This document shows positions 7,807-19,464 of a DNA stretch of 64,000 bases, one piece after another; positions within the stretch are counted from its first letter, which is position 1; the number at the start of each line of letters is the position of its first letter. The notes beneath the pieces are model-generated. The model was not told where the DNA came from. It did no database searches and saw nothing but the letters and a program-made list of their open reading frames with translations. A program made the translations under genes and the position numbers. Source of the DNA: Balneola vulgaris DSM 17893. GTDB lineage: Bacteria > Bacteroidota > Rhodothermia > Balneolales > Balneolaceae. The stretch spans positions 372,130 through 436,129 of the forward strand of contig NZ_AQXH01000001.1 of the NCBI RefSeq assembly GCF_000375465.1, in the 5' to 3' direction.

Positions 7807-9105
7807 ATGGTTTTTATGCGGTCGATACTTACTACAGTTATACTAATCTTCTTTTGTGCTATTCCAACAAAAACAACTGCACAAGATTTAGATTACGCTA
7901 AGTTCGTCGTTAAAACTTTAAGTTCTAGTGAATACTATGGTCGAGGGTACACTTTCGATGCTGACAAAAAAGCAGCCAGTTTTATAAAAGATGAATTTAT
8001 AAAACATGGTGTTGAACCTATTGACGGTGAGTTTTATCAGAATTTCGAGGTTTCCATAAATTCATTTCCCTCAACTGTTGAACTAAACCTGAATGACAAA
8101 GAACTCACCCCTGGAATAGATTATCTCGTTGAACCTGGCTCACCAACAATTAATGGTAGTTTTGAGATTCATAGCATTTATTTCAATGACTTAGTTAGTC
8201 AGCAGGACATGATTGAAGCAATAAAAGCTTCCGTTAATAAATTCATTTACTTACCTGAACTCAATAAAGATAATACAAGTAAGGAGAATACAGATCTACT
8301 CAATGGCTTTATCCAATTCATAAAGAGAAATCCCAACCTACCTGTGAAGGGATTTATATATCATTCCAATGGGAAACTGACTTGGCGACCATCCTCCATT
8401 CTGGATGAAAAAGCTGGAATCATTTTATCCGATGAAATTGAGATAGAACCAAATTCTCAAATCAAGCTACATATTGAGCAAGAGTATACATTGAATTATC
8501 CTACACAAAATGTGATGGGCAGAGTAAAAGGTATGAGCTCTGATTCTACAATCGTACTCATGGCTCACTACGATCATTTAGGTACAATAGGTAAAGAAAC
8601 CATTTTTTATGGAGCCAATGATAACAGTAGTGGTGTTGCTATGCTTCTAACTATGGCTAAACATTTTGGCACTAACCCTCCACCATTTGATATAGTGCTA
8701 ATCGCATTTGGTGCTGAAGAACTTGGATTGATGGGCTCAAGGTATTTTGTTCAAAATCCGACTATAGAATTATCAAATATAAAATTTTATCTCAATTTTG
8801 ATTTAGCGGGTACAGGTGATGAAGGGGTTCAAGTAGTAAATGGTAGCGTATTTAAAAACAAATTCGACCTACTTACTGAACTGAATGCTAATCAAAATCT
8901 ATTACCTCAAGTAAAAATTAGAGGCAAAGCCTGTAATAGTGATCATTGCTTTTTTGATGAAGCAGGTGTCCCTGGTTTTTATATCTACACCTTAGGGGGC
9001 ATTAAGGCGTATCATGATATACATGATAAATTTGAAACCTTGCCCTTCACAGAATTCGAAGATTATTCAAAACTGATGATTCAATTTATTGAAAGCTTTA
9101 AATAG
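7807..9105 (+). CDS. Secreted M28-family zinc aminopeptidase
   Basis: The start at 7807 (or the ATG at 7816) gives a Sec signal peptide ending near KTTAQ; upstream in-frame codons run inside dnaB and are not used. The catalytic domain has the M28 zinc set: His in AHYDHLG (about residue 254), Asp in GANDNSSG, Glu pair in GAEELGL, Asp in NFDLAG, and His in AYHDIHDKF. A ~130-residue insert or N-domain precedes it, as in PA-like inserts of secreted M28 enzymes. It probably trims peptides in the periplasm or outside. It starts directly after dnaB, likely on the same transcript, with no functional link apparent. Ends 6 bases before the convergent gene. Confidence 0.88.
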   Translation: MVFMRSILTTVILIFFCAIPTKTTAQDLDYAKFVVKTLSSSEYYGRGYTFDADKKAASFIKDEFIKHGVEPIDGEFYQNFEVSINSFPSTVELNLNDKELTPGIDYLVEPGSPTINGSFEIHSIYFNDLVSQQDMIEAIKASVNKFIYLPELNKDNTSKENTDLLNGFIQFIKRNPNLPVKGFIYHSNGKLTWRPSSILDEKAGIILSDEIEIEPNSQIKLHIEQEYTLNYPTQNVMGRVKGMSSDSTIVLMAHYDHLGTIGKETIFYGANDNSSGVAMLLTMAKHFGTNPPPFDIVLIAFGAEELGLMGSRYFVQNPTIELSNIKFYLNFDLAGTGDEGVQVVNGSVFKNKFDLLTELNANQNLLPQVKIRGKACNSDHCFFDEAGVPGFYIYTLGGIKAYHDIHDKFETLPFTEFEDYSKLMIQFIESFK

Positions 9106-9111
9106 TCCGAA

Positions 9112-10230
9112 CTAATTAAAGTCATCAACTAGCTCTTCAAATAATTTGTCGTAGTCTTTAATTTTTCGCGACCAATCGAAATGCTTATTAATTGTTTGAA
9201 GAGAGCTTTTGGGGAGCGGTTTTGTTTTTCCCATCAATAAATCCTTCAAATGATGGAATAACTCATCTTCTGTTTGGTATAATGTAGGAGCATGAAGTAA
9301 TGGTTTGTGCAGAGCATCCGGTATCAGTTCTGGGTAATGGAGTGCATTAGGCACGAGAGGATGACATCCGCAATAAACCGCCTCCATAATAGGTGTACAG
9401 AAAAACTCATAAGTCGCTGTTGATACTACGATATCACCTGAATGCAATAGTTTGCTGTAGTTCTTTTTGTCATCAACATATCCAAAATGGGTAATCTGTT
9501 GACCAAAGCGTTGCCATGCCTTTTCAAACTCAGCTGGTTTATCGTGTTTCGTATCTCCGGCTAAGATTAAATCAAACTTTAAGTCGATGTCATTGAGTCG
9601 ATTTAAAACTCTGAAAAACATGGCTGGATTTCGATCAAACTGCCAACGTTGATTCCAGACAATCACTGGATTTTTATTGTTACTTCTACTATCTGGCTCT
9701 TCATCAAAGGCTTTTAAATCTAGGCCAGGCTGAAGAATCACACTCTTTTTTCTGATTTCATCCACATACGTATAGTGCTTGTCATCAGGATAGTTTTCTA
9801 AAAAACCGGGTAAGGCTTCTAGCAAATCATCAATTTGAAATTGAGATGTAAACAATAGTTTGTCGGCCACTAACATACTTAAATAGTTTATGTAGCAGTA
9901 TGTTAGATCACGAGTCTCTCCTTCTGGAATTGGACGCGTAAACTGATTGTCGTGCATATACATCAACTTAGGTACATGCGCAAATCGAGGATTTGTAAGG
10001 GCAATAAACGCAGGCAAGTTGGTCATACTACTCGTAACGAGTAGATCAATTTCTTCTGTTACTTGGTTGGTAAGCTGAGCTAGGGTTACCGAATCCCCAT
10101 GCATCCTCCACTTCCATCCTTTGTAGTTCAACTTTATGGGGATGATGTTATGCGAAGAATTATCTATCAAACCTTTTAAAAAAGCTTTGTGAGAGCCACT
10201 GTAGAATGGTTCGATAGCAAGTATATTCAT
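9112..10230 (-). CDS. DUF3524 glycosyltransferase, tRNA-queuosine mannosyltransferase-like
   Basis: The N-terminal half is the DUF3524 domain: MNILAIEPFYSGSHKAF, the KGWKWRMHGD segment, and NPRFAHVPKLMYMHDNQFTRP. The C-terminal half is a GT-B nucleotide-sugar domain (VWNQRWQFDRNP, GDIVVSTATYEFF, PIMEAVYCGC). This is the family of human GTDC1, shown to be the queuosine-tRNA mannosyltransferase (QTMAN). Whether the bacterial members mannosylate queuosine in tRNA-Asp is inference, though queG in this window shows that the cell makes or salvages queuosine. Length 372 is normal. It follows mutL with a one-base gap, so it probably shares that operon. Confidence 0.85.
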   Translation of the reverse strand: MNILAIEPFYSGSHKAFLKGLIDNSSHNIIPIKLNYKGWKWRMHGDSVTLAQLTNQVTEEIDLLVTSSMTNLPAFIALTNPRFAHVPKLMYMHDNQFTRPIPEGETRDLTYCYINYLSMLVADKLLFTSQFQIDDLLEALPGFLENYPDDKHYTYVDEIRKKSVILQPGLDLKAFDEEPDSRSNNKNPVIVWNQRWQFDRNPAMFFRVLNRLNDIDLKFDLILAGDTKHDKPAEFEKAWQRFGQQITHFGYVDDKKNYSKLLHSGDIVVSTATYEFFCTPIMEAVYCGCHPLVPNALHYPELIPDALHKPLLHAPTLYQTEDELFHHLKDLLMGKTKPLPKSSLQTINKHFDWSRKIKDYDKLFEELVDDFN

Positions 10231-10231
10231 C

Positions 10232-12109
10232 TTATCTAAATCTGGATTGAATTTCGTCCAGTGAAAGATAAACGATTGTCGGCTTTTGTAAAGGATCTAT
10301 ATACGGCTGATCGCATGCAAACAATTGGTCTACAAGAGCTTCCATTTCTTCAGGAGTTAATTTTTTCCCTCGTTGAATAGCTGCTTTTGAAGCAAAAGAA
10401 ATGGCTACTTTTTCGCGAGCTTCGAGCTGAAGCTTCTGTCCCAGTTCTTGATATTGATGAAGCATAGCAATCAGTACTTCTTGCTCATTTCCGATCTCAA
10501 TATCAGCAGGTACCCCATTAATCATGGCCGTATTCCCACTCATTAATTGAACGGAGAACCCCATTCGTTGTAGAATGGGATGCAATTCTTTTAATAGCGT
10601 ATAATCACTTGCAGAAAGCTCCATAGTTTGAGCAAACAGTAATTGCTGCGTACTAGGAAGAGCTTCTTCGGTAGCGGTTAGAGCCTTTTCAAAAATGATT
10701 CGTTTATGGGCTAAATGCTGATCTATGATACAAACACCACTTCGAGTTTGTGTTAAGATGTACCCATTATGCAACTGGAAAAACCCGTTCTTTTCGGTTG
10801 GCTTTGCTTTATCATTTTCTTCCTCTGAAAATCCTGAGAAGCTTCCTTCATTTGGGCGGTGTTTGCTTCCTGAATCTCCATATAGCAAATCAGAGTAATC
10901 ACTATTCCCAAAAGAAGAACTTTGCGGTGCCGGAGAACTACTTCTATTTATTCTAGAAGGAATCTGAAATCCGGTTTCATTCTGAGTGATTTTTTTCTGC
11001 TCGGTATTAAAACCAAAAACTGAATCAAACCCTTGAGTAGGGTGATCTGATAAAAATGTATCCTCTTGTTGAGGCAAGTTTGGAACTTTAAAATGTTCAT
11101 TTAGAGCTCTATTCACTACAGAACGAGCTAACTGAATTACACTTCTCTCATCTTCGAACTTAACTTCCATCTTTGATGGATGAACGTTTACATCTACTTT
11201 AGAAGGGTCTATTTCAAAGAAAAGAGTATAAAAGGGATATTCATTATTTTTCGTCCACGCATCGTACAAACTTAGTATAACGTGGGTTAAGTAGCGGTGC
11301 TGAAATGGGCGACCGTTCACAAAGAGAAATTGTTCTCCCCTACTTTTCTTGGCTAATTTAGGATCAGAAGCAAAACCGTAAATTCGAACGTAGCTTGTTT
11401 CTTCTGCAAAACTAATTAGGCTCGCTTTGTAAGTTGAGCCAAATATACCCGCTACACGTTCTTTTAATGTTTGAGGGGGTAGATTATAAATCTCTTCATT
11501 ATCCGCAATTACCTGGAAACCAATGTTGCTATTCGAAAGGGCTGCGTACTGTACCGTTCTGAGTATATGGCGTAATTCGGTGACATCCGTTTTTAGGAAT
11601 TGTCGCCTTGCTGGTACATTAAAAAACAGATTTCGTACTGAAATGGAAGTTCCATCAGGGGTAGCAACTGGCTGAATGCCTTTATCTTTTCCTCCATCTA
11701 ATTCGAACTCCCAACCACTTTCATCTTCAGCTCTTTTTGTACGTACCGTGATTTGAGATACGGATGCGATGGAAGCCATCGCTTCGCCTCTGAACCCCAA
11801 AGTGCGAATTTTAAATAAATCGTCTACTGTATTAATCTTGGACGTGGCATGGCGTTCAAAACAAAGAGGTAAGTCTTCTGCACTCATACCACAACCGTTA
11901 TCAATAACTTGAATTAAAGTACGGCCTGCATGTTCAATTAAAATCTTAACAGAATCTGCACCAGCATCAATGGCATTATCCAATAACTCCTTAACTACTG
12001 ATGAAGGGCGTTGTATTACCTCTCCAGCTGCAATTTTATTACTTATTTCTGGGGGTAATTGATGTATGATAGAGGTGCTTTCTTGCGTCTCGCTCAAAAA
12101 AAAGTCCAA
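10232..12109 (-). CDS. mutL: DNA mismatch repair protein MutL
   Basis: GHKL ATPase domain with KIAAGEVIQRPSSVVKELLDN, DAGA, DNGCGM, ERHATSKI and TLGFRGEAMASI; the transducer domain ends near 330, then a low-complexity linker (~345-435) and the C-terminal dimerisation domain. The endonuclease motif DQHA-x2-E-x4-E reads DQHLAHKRIIFE (residues 463-474): Ala is Leu and the first Glu is Lys. The usual C-terminal CPHGRP metal site reads CDQPYIDPLQKPT. Endonuclease activity is therefore doubtful. The start is a TTG at 12107-12109, the only start between an in-frame stop and the ATPase motif. Runs from the 70-residue gene upstream with a 3-base gap. Confidence 0.95.
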   Translation of the reverse strand: MDFFLSETQESTSIIHQLPPEISNKIAAGEVIQRPSSVVKELLDNAIDAGADSVKILIEHAGRTLIQVIDNGCGMSAEDLPLCFERHATSKINTVDDLFKIRTLGFRGEAMASIASVSQITVRTKRAEDESGWEFELDGGKDKGIQPVATPDGTSISVRNLFFNVPARRQFLKTDVTELRHILRTVQYAALSNSNIGFQVIADNEEIYNLPPQTLKERVAGIFGSTYKASLISFAEETSYVRIYGFASDPKLAKKSRGEQFLFVNGRPFQHRYLTHVILSLYDAWTKNNEYPFYTLFFEIDPSKVDVNVHPSKMEVKFEDERSVIQLARSVVNRALNEHFKVPNLPQQEDTFLSDHPTQGFDSVFGFNTEQKKITQNETGFQIPSRINRSSSPAPQSSSFGNSDYSDLLYGDSGSKHRPNEGSFSGFSEEENDKAKPTEKNGFFQLHNGYILTQTRSGVCIIDQHLAHKRIIFEKALTATEEALPSTQQLLFAQTMELSASDYTLLKELHPILQRMGFSVQLMSGNTAMINGVPADIEIGNEQEVLIAMLHQYQELGQKLQLEAREKVAISFASKAAIQRGKKLTPEEMEALVDQLFACDQPYIDPLQKPTIVYLSLDEIQSRFR

Positions 12110-12112
12110 TTA

Positions 12113-12325
12113 TTAAAGTGAAATGATATAGACAACCAAAGCTAATAGTAAAGCTAGAGATAACACTCTTAAGTTTTGTTTTGGTCGCACTCTATTGTGT
12201 GTTTCGAACTTAATGCGTCGTTTTCTTCGCTCATTTTCACGTTCCTCTTGCTCAGGATCGTAGTAGCGAAATGGTAAATCAAATTTTTTCGGTTTTGGCC
12301 TAAAACCAAACATTGGTCTAATCAT
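12113..12325 (-). CDS. Small membrane-anchored protein of unknown function
   Basis: Seventy residues: a basic, charged N-terminal half (PEQEERENERRKRRIKF) and one hydrophobic helix at ~52-69 (VLSLALLLALVVYII), giving a tail-anchored, N-in topology. I recognise no family. A plausible ribosome site AAGAGG lies ~9 bases before the ATG. It is the first gene of a run into mutL (3-base gap) and the DUF3524 gene, which is the main reason to regard it as real. Confidence 0.65.
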   Translation of the reverse strand: MIRPMFGFRPKPKKFDLPFRYYDPEQEERENERRKRRIKFETHNRVRPKQNLRVLSLALLLALVVYIISL

Positions 12326-12400
12326 AATTATACCTCTTTTTTGTGGTTTTAAAACTCCAACGTATTAAGTTCAAAGTTCGTCTTTAATATAAAAGAATAA

Positions 12401-12478
12401 ATGACCAGAGACGAATTTGATTCCTTCATTCCCTACTTTCCTTACGACTTTTTTCGTAAACTCATGCCACTTAATTAA
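12401..12478 (+). CDS. Possible 25-codon leader ORF upstream of icd
   Basis: ATG at 12401 opens a 25-codon frame ending in TAA at 12476-12478, 57 bases before the icd ATG. The peptide is rich in Phe, Tyr and Pro (DSFIPYFPYDFFRK). There is no strong ribosome site. It could be a regulatory upstream ORF or chance; nothing else occupies this part of the 210-base divergent gap. Confidence 0.2.
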   Translation: MTRDEFDSFIPYFPYDFFRKLMPLN

Positions 12479-12499
12479 TCCTTAACTACTACCCTTTAA

Positions 12500-14764
<2,265 letters not shown>

Positions 14765-14792
14765 TAGTTGAATTCAAATACATTGCATAAAA

Positions 14793-14822
14793 AAAAGCCC
14801 CAAAATCACTTTTGGGGCTTTT
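14793..14822. terminator. Strong bidirectional intrinsic terminator
   Basis: A perfect 13-base-pair stem, AAAAGCCCCAAAA / TTTTGGGGCTTTT, with loop TCAC, A tract on the left and T tract on the right. It lies between the convergent icd and lipoprotein genes and can stop transcription from both sides. Confidence 0.92.
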
Positions 14823-14842
14823 GTTTTTTAGGAGCTCAACGA

Positions 14843-15550
14843 TTAATCGTCAATTTCACCGTCGCGGTCGTCATCTTCGAATGCTTCAAATGATGCTTCT
14901 ATAGCCGCTTCTATCATTGCTTGGTTTTCAACTAGTGTTGGATCTAAGGTGTTGCCATTAGCATCTACAAACCAAATTGCACTATCAATACTTAGGGTAA
15001 CGTCTATCAATCCTTCAGTATTAGATTGGATTTCTACACCTTGTTCGAATTCAACTTCGATTTCAAAATCCTTACTTGAGCGGAATGTAAATTCATTTCC
15101 GTTATAAGTACCACGGATAATTAAAGAGAATCTTTCATTCTCGCCTTCACCTATTTTAAAATCAGGATCACTTGGAGTTTCACCAGAATCTGGTTTTTCA
15201 ATTTCAATTTCTAGTTCTTCATAAATACCAGCTTTAATTTCAGTAGTAGCTAATTCTGTTATACCACCAGAGATATTCAAGTCTAATATAAATGGGCCGC
15301 CTTCAAAATCAGCTGAATCTGCTTGAGCGCTTTCAACTTCTAATTCACTAATTCTGAATTTTGCTTCCGTTATGATTAAAGTATCTGCTTGAGATTTTGC
15401 TTTTTGAGCAGAGTTATTACTTTTTGAAGTAGCATTTAATCGCATTTGTGCGGAATCACCGGAATCGCTTGTAGAGCAAGCACCAAATACAAAAGCTGCA
15501 GTTAATACTGTTAAAAATGATTTTAATTTGTAGAATCTTAGAGAGTTCAT
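14843..15550 (-). CDS. Lipoprotein of unknown function with acidic C-terminus
   Basis: A lipoprotein signal peptide (FLTVLTAAFVFGAC, lipidated Cys at ~25) leads to a Ser/Asn/Lys/Gln-rich spacer and a ~150-residue beta-rich domain (TLIITEAKFRISELEVE, GPFILDLNISGG, IKAGIYEELEIEIEK). The layout recalls DUF4382-type lipoproteins, but I am not sure of the family. The C-terminal DDDRDGEIDD resembles a calcium-binding dockerin/EF-hand-like loop. Its stop is 20 bases from the shared terminator. It is transcribed alone. Confidence 0.7.
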   Translation of the reverse strand: MNSLRFYKLKSFLTVLTAAFVFGACSTSDSGDSAQMRLNATSKSNNSAQKAKSQADTLIITEAKFRISELEVESAQADSADFEGGPFILDLNISGGITELATTEIKAGIYEELEIEIEKPDSGETPSDPDFKIGEGENERFSLIIRGTYNGNEFTFRSSKDFEIEVEFEQGVEIQSNTEGLIDVTLSIDSAIWFVDANGNTLDPTLVENQAMIEAAIEASFEAFEDDDRDGEIDD

Positions 15551-15698
15551 AATCTATATATTTATTTATGGTTCAGGTCAAATTACCTTTCAAAGCAATC
15601 GACCTGCATGTTTAAAGTTAAAGAGTATTTAAATGTTCCCTAGTTACCATTTTCTAATACATACAGCTTAATTTCTATAAGTATTTAAAATTCATTAC

Positions 15699-16208
15699 TT
15701 AAACGTGGTCTTCTAAACTCGAGATGTGACTAATTTGGAGTTTAAATAATAAATGATGCCCTAAATGTTGATGTAGTTGGGTATACAAATGATATAGCTC
15801 TTCGAACTCATCCATTTGGACTTTTGCCATCCTTATATAGGAGTTAGACAATAGAATAGTAAGCGAGTACCAATCTTTGTTCACTAATTTGTGTTGAAGG
15901 GCGGGGCCACTATCCTCATTACTAAGTCGAATCTCAGAGACTTCATCAAATTGAAACTCCCTTCGTTTAAACTTTATATAGCTAAATAGTTTAATGAAGT
16001 GCAGCACTTTTTCTTCCTCTGAATCGAACACAAATTCAAAAGAAACAAACAGCTTTAGGAATACAGCGACGAAGAAAATCCAAAAGAAAAGTGCGAATAT
16101 AAATCCCAGTATAAAACACACCAACAGTACAGTAAAATCGATTAAGGTAAACCTTGATTCAATTTGTACAATTAGTTTAGGTGGTTGGTCTGTGAACTGA
16201 TACCGCAT
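15699..16208 (-). CDS. Membrane protein of unknown function
   Basis: 169 residues. A basic-aromatic N-terminus is followed by a long hydrophobic stretch (~25-58, LIDFTVLLVCFILGFIFALF and onward) that can form a two-helix hairpin; the remainder is soluble, with strands such as FEFVFDSEEEKVLHF and KRREFQFDEVSEIRLS suggestive of a PH-like domain, and a helical C-terminus rich in His. The layout resembles small bacterial PH-domain membrane proteins, but the assignment is tentative. It is transcribed alone between two unrelated genes. Confidence 0.6.
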   Translation of the reverse strand: MRYQFTDQPPKLIVQIESRFTLIDFTVLLVCFILGFIFALFFWIFFVAVFLKLFVSFEFVFDSEEEKVLHFIKLFSYIKFKRREFQFDEVSEIRLSNEDSGPALQHKLVNKDWYSLTILLSNSYIRMAKVQMDEFEELYHLYTQLHQHLGHHLLFKLQISHISSLEDHV

Positions 16209-16300
16209 TACTATCGAGCTTTAAATAATGTTATCTCCTTACCATTAAGTAGCTCAAATAGTTTCAGTATACGGTCGACTAATAAACTAACTAGATTACT

Positions 16301-17932
16301 CTAGGTTTGGATTACACCTGTTTTAAACTCAGGAATTTCTGGATTTAAATTAGCGCAAGCTAAGGCATTTGATATTCTTGCTCGAGTATCTTCAGGATTT
16401 ATTATTCCATCAACCCATAATCTAGAAGCAGCATATCTCACATCTGTCTGCTTATTATATCGATCAGTTATTTCCTTAGCTAATTCAGCCTGACGTTCTT
16501 CGCTAATCTCTTCGCCTTTCTTTTTAAGAGTGGCTACCTGAATTTGAGTAAGTGTTTTTGCAGCAGAAGCTCCACTCATAACAGCGATATTTGCTGTTGG
16601 CCACGCATACATAAATCGTGGATCGTAAGCTCTACCACACATAGCGTAATTACCGGCCCCATAACTATTACCCACAACGATTGTAATTTTAGGTACGGTA
16701 CTGTTACTCATAGCATTCACCATTTTAGCACCATCTTTGATGATACCGCCATGCTCACTACGCTTGCCAATCATGAACCCTGTTACATCTTGTAAGAAGA
16801 TTAACGGAATTTTCTTCTGATTACAGTTCATGATAAAACGTGCGGCTTTATCCGCTGAATCCGAATAGATAACGCCACCAATCTGCATCTCACCAGACTT
16901 AGTTTTAGATACCGTTCGTTGATTAGCTACAATTCCTACACTCCAACCATCAATACGAGCATAGCCCGTAATAATAGTCTCGCCATAGCCTTTTTTAAAC
17001 TCTGTAAACGAATCTTTGTCAATTATGCACTCCAGAAGGTCGTGCATATTATAAGGAGACGTTCTAGACTCCGGTAAAACATTAGCTATATGGCTCGCTG
17101 GTTTAGCGGGTTTTACAGGTTCAGCTCTATTAAATCCGGCAGTTGGTTGTGGACCAAATTTATCCACCAAATCTCGAATGGTTTTTAAGCATTCAACATC
17201 GTCTTCCATTTTATAATCGGTAACACCACTAATTTCAGTGTGAGTGGTAGCACCTCCAAGAGTTTCGTTATCTACATCCTCACCTATAGCCGCTTTCACT
17301 AGATAACTTCCGGCTAAGAAAACGCTTCCAGTACCATCTACAATAAGGGCTTCATCGCTCATTATTGGCAAGTAAGCGCCACCTGCTACACAACTACCCA
17401 TGATAGCTGCAATCTGAGGTATACCTTTGGCAGAGATCACTGCATTATTTCTAAACATTCTTCCGAAGTGATCTTTATCAGGGAAAATCTCATCCTGCAT
17501 TGGCAAATAAACCCCAGCTGAATCCACTAAATAGATGAGTGGGATATGATTTTCAATCGCTATTTCTTGCGCTCTTAAGTTCTTTTTAGCTGTAATTGGG
17601 AACCAAGCTCCAGCTTTTACCGTGGCGTCGTTGGCAACAATCATGCATTCACGTCCATGCACTTTTCCAATCCCAGTTATTACACCGCCTGCTGGGCATC
17701 CACCCTGTTCTTCATACATTTCATAGCCAGCCCAAAGACCTAGCTCATAAAAGTCAGAGCCTTTATCAATCAGTTTCTTTATGCGCTCTCTAGCGGTAAG
17801 CTTACCTTTACCATGTTCTTTATTGATGCGAGCCTTACCACCACCCAGTTTTATGGTTTTTTCTTGATCTTTAAATTCTGCAAGTAGTTCAGAAAGCCAA
17901 TTTTGTTTTGTTCCTGTAGAATTTGTGCTCAT
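16301..17932 (-). CDS. Acyl-CoA carboxylase carboxyltransferase subunit, MccB-like
   Basis: Transfers the carboxyl group from carboxybiotin to an acyl-CoA. The 543-residue crotonase-type carboxyltransferase shows LTARERIKKLID, GGCPAGGVITGIG, the first oxyanion region GSCVAGGAYLPIMSDE and the second GNSYGAGNYAMCGRAYDP. The segment DEIFPDKDHFGRMF and the C-terminal AASRLWVDGIINPEDTR are nearer to methylcrotonyl-CoA carboxylase beta than to propionyl-CoA carboxylase, so leucine breakdown is the likely role. No biotin-carrying alpha subunit is adjacent. The gene is divergent from the GWxTD gene. Confidence 0.88.
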   Translation of the reverse strand: MSTNSTGTKQNWLSELLAEFKDQEKTIKLGGGKARINKEHGKGKLTARERIKKLIDKGSDFYELGLWAGYEMYEEQGGCPAGGVITGIGKVHGRECMIVANDATVKAGAWFPITAKKNLRAQEIAIENHIPLIYLVDSAGVYLPMQDEIFPDKDHFGRMFRNNAVISAKGIPQIAAIMGSCVAGGAYLPIMSDEALIVDGTGSVFLAGSYLVKAAIGEDVDNETLGGATTHTEISGVTDYKMEDDVECLKTIRDLVDKFGPQPTAGFNRAEPVKPAKPASHIANVLPESRTSPYNMHDLLECIIDKDSFTEFKKGYGETIITGYARIDGWSVGIVANQRTVSKTKSGEMQIGGVIYSDSADKAARFIMNCNQKKIPLIFLQDVTGFMIGKRSEHGGIIKDGAKMVNAMSNSTVPKITIVVGNSYGAGNYAMCGRAYDPRFMYAWPTANIAVMSGASAAKTLTQIQVATLKKKGEEISEERQAELAKEITDRYNKQTDVRYAASRLWVDGIINPEDTRARISNALACANLNPEIPEFKTGVIQT

Positions 17933-18047
17933 TATGCTAGAAATCTGTTATTATATAATACACTTGATGATAATTGCGTTGAGTATAGGCATTTTCTAAC
18001 ACTGATGGATGTTATAGTCTGAAATTCTATTTAAAAAAAGATTTACA

Positions 18048-19451
18048 ATGAATAAAATCACCAATACACTTTTAGCTTTTGGTTTAATCATACTTCTTGG
18101 AACTGACCTTTATGCCCAACGCAGAGGCGACGTTACCTACACATCACTTGTAAATAGAGCTTCGGTGCCTACCCTTTTCTTTGATGAATTGATCATTCCG
18201 AGTTCCAATTCAGACAATCATCAGTTGTTATTAACCTTTAGCATGAGTAATAATTTCTTACCCTTCAAGAAAATTACATTAAATGATGAAGTAGATAAAT
18301 TAGGTGGCAATCAATTTTATACTACTGCACGATTCAGTGCTGATATCTTTCGAGGAAAAGCCTCCAAAAAAGAGTTAGAAAACTTAGCCACAGTGGCACG
18401 AGATGTTTGGCAAGATACCCTCTACGCAGCATCATTTGAGGACACTAAATCTGAAATGCTTTTCTCTGACGGTGTGCTAAAAGCTTCCTTAAATCCCGGC
18501 ACTTATAATTTTGTACTTCAACTAAGTACTATGGGTGAAACCAATGAACGAAATTCACAACGCCAGGATATTGAAATACCAGATTTCAAGACTAAGAAAA
18601 TGGGCGAAATCTATTTAATTGATGAAGTTACATCTGAGCAAAATGGAAGCCAATTTGATCTTAAATTAGTGAATAGAGGCAATAGCGTACGTTATGGAGA
18701 GAATTATCACTTGCTCATTCGAATTCCGAATTATAACAGTAACTCATCCTATAGTGCTGAAATAAGCAAGGCAAACATTGGTAGGAAAGATACTACCGTT
18801 GTTAGTGTAAGAGAAAACCTTCCTATCTCAGCTGATAACATTTTTTCCAATAGTGAATTAACCATTAATGACACGAACTCACCTTCACTTTCATTAAACA
18901 AAGAAAATGGATCTTTCACCTACGCTTTGATTGAAGTACCTAATAAAAATTATGAGAATTCGGTGTATAAGATCATTGTAAAGGAAGGTCAGTCTAAAAA
19001 GCCCATTGCCACAAAAGTGGTTCGTTCATTCTGGCCTGATATCCCTCCTGCTCTATTGAATCTTGATGTATCCATAGACCTACTTATGTACATATTACCC
19101 GAAGATCGAATTAAGGCAATGAAGGATGGAAATGCCCAAGAAAAGGAAAAACGGTTTAGAGCATTTTGGGAACAAAGAGATCCAACTCCAGACTCAGAGT
19201 TCAATGAACTAATGACGGAATATTATCGAAGAATCGATTTTGCTTTTAGAGAATATAGAAACCCTGAAAATCCTGATGGACACGAAACAGATCGTGGTAA
19301 AATCTACATAAAATATGGTCCGCCAAGTGCACGTGAGCGCAGCTTTCCTAGTAAAGGAAGAGTCATTGAGACATGGACCTACCCGAACCGTAATTTTGTA
19401 TTTGAAAAAGGAACAGGATTCTCAGATTTCATTCTACTTGGCAAAGAATAA
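18048..19451 (+). CDS. GWxTD domain-containing secreted protein
   Basis: Signal peptide ending near LYAQ, then a beta-rich region (~30-310) and the C-terminal GWxTD domain, here GHETDRGKIYIKYGPPSARE with His in place of the Trp. The domain is characteristic of Bacteroidota, Balneolota and relatives and has no proven function; many members sit in the periplasm. Length 467 is typical. A perfect inverted repeat lies between its stop and pdxA. No functional partner is evident. Confidence 0.85.
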   Translation: MNKITNTLLAFGLIILLGTDLYAQRRGDVTYTSLVNRASVPTLFFDELIIPSSNSDNHQLLLTFSMSNNFLPFKKITLNDEVDKLGGNQFYTTARFSADIFRGKASKKELENLATVARDVWQDTLYAASFEDTKSEMLFSDGVLKASLNPGTYNFVLQLSTMGETNERNSQRQDIEIPDFKTKKMGEIYLIDEVTSEQNGSQFDLKLVNRGNSVRYGENYHLLIRIPNYNSNSSYSAEISKANIGRKDTTVVSVRENLPISADNIFSNSELTINDTNSPSLSLNKENGSFTYALIEVPNKNYENSVYKIIVKEGQSKKPIATKVVRSFWPDIPPALLNLDVSIDLLMYILPEDRIKAMKDGNAQEKEKRFRAFWEQRDPTPDSEFNELMTEYYRRIDFAFREYRNPENPDGHETDRGKIYIKYGPPSARERSFPSKGRVIETWTYPNRNFVFEKGTGFSDFILLGKE

Positions 19452-19464
19452 ATTCTGAGATTTA

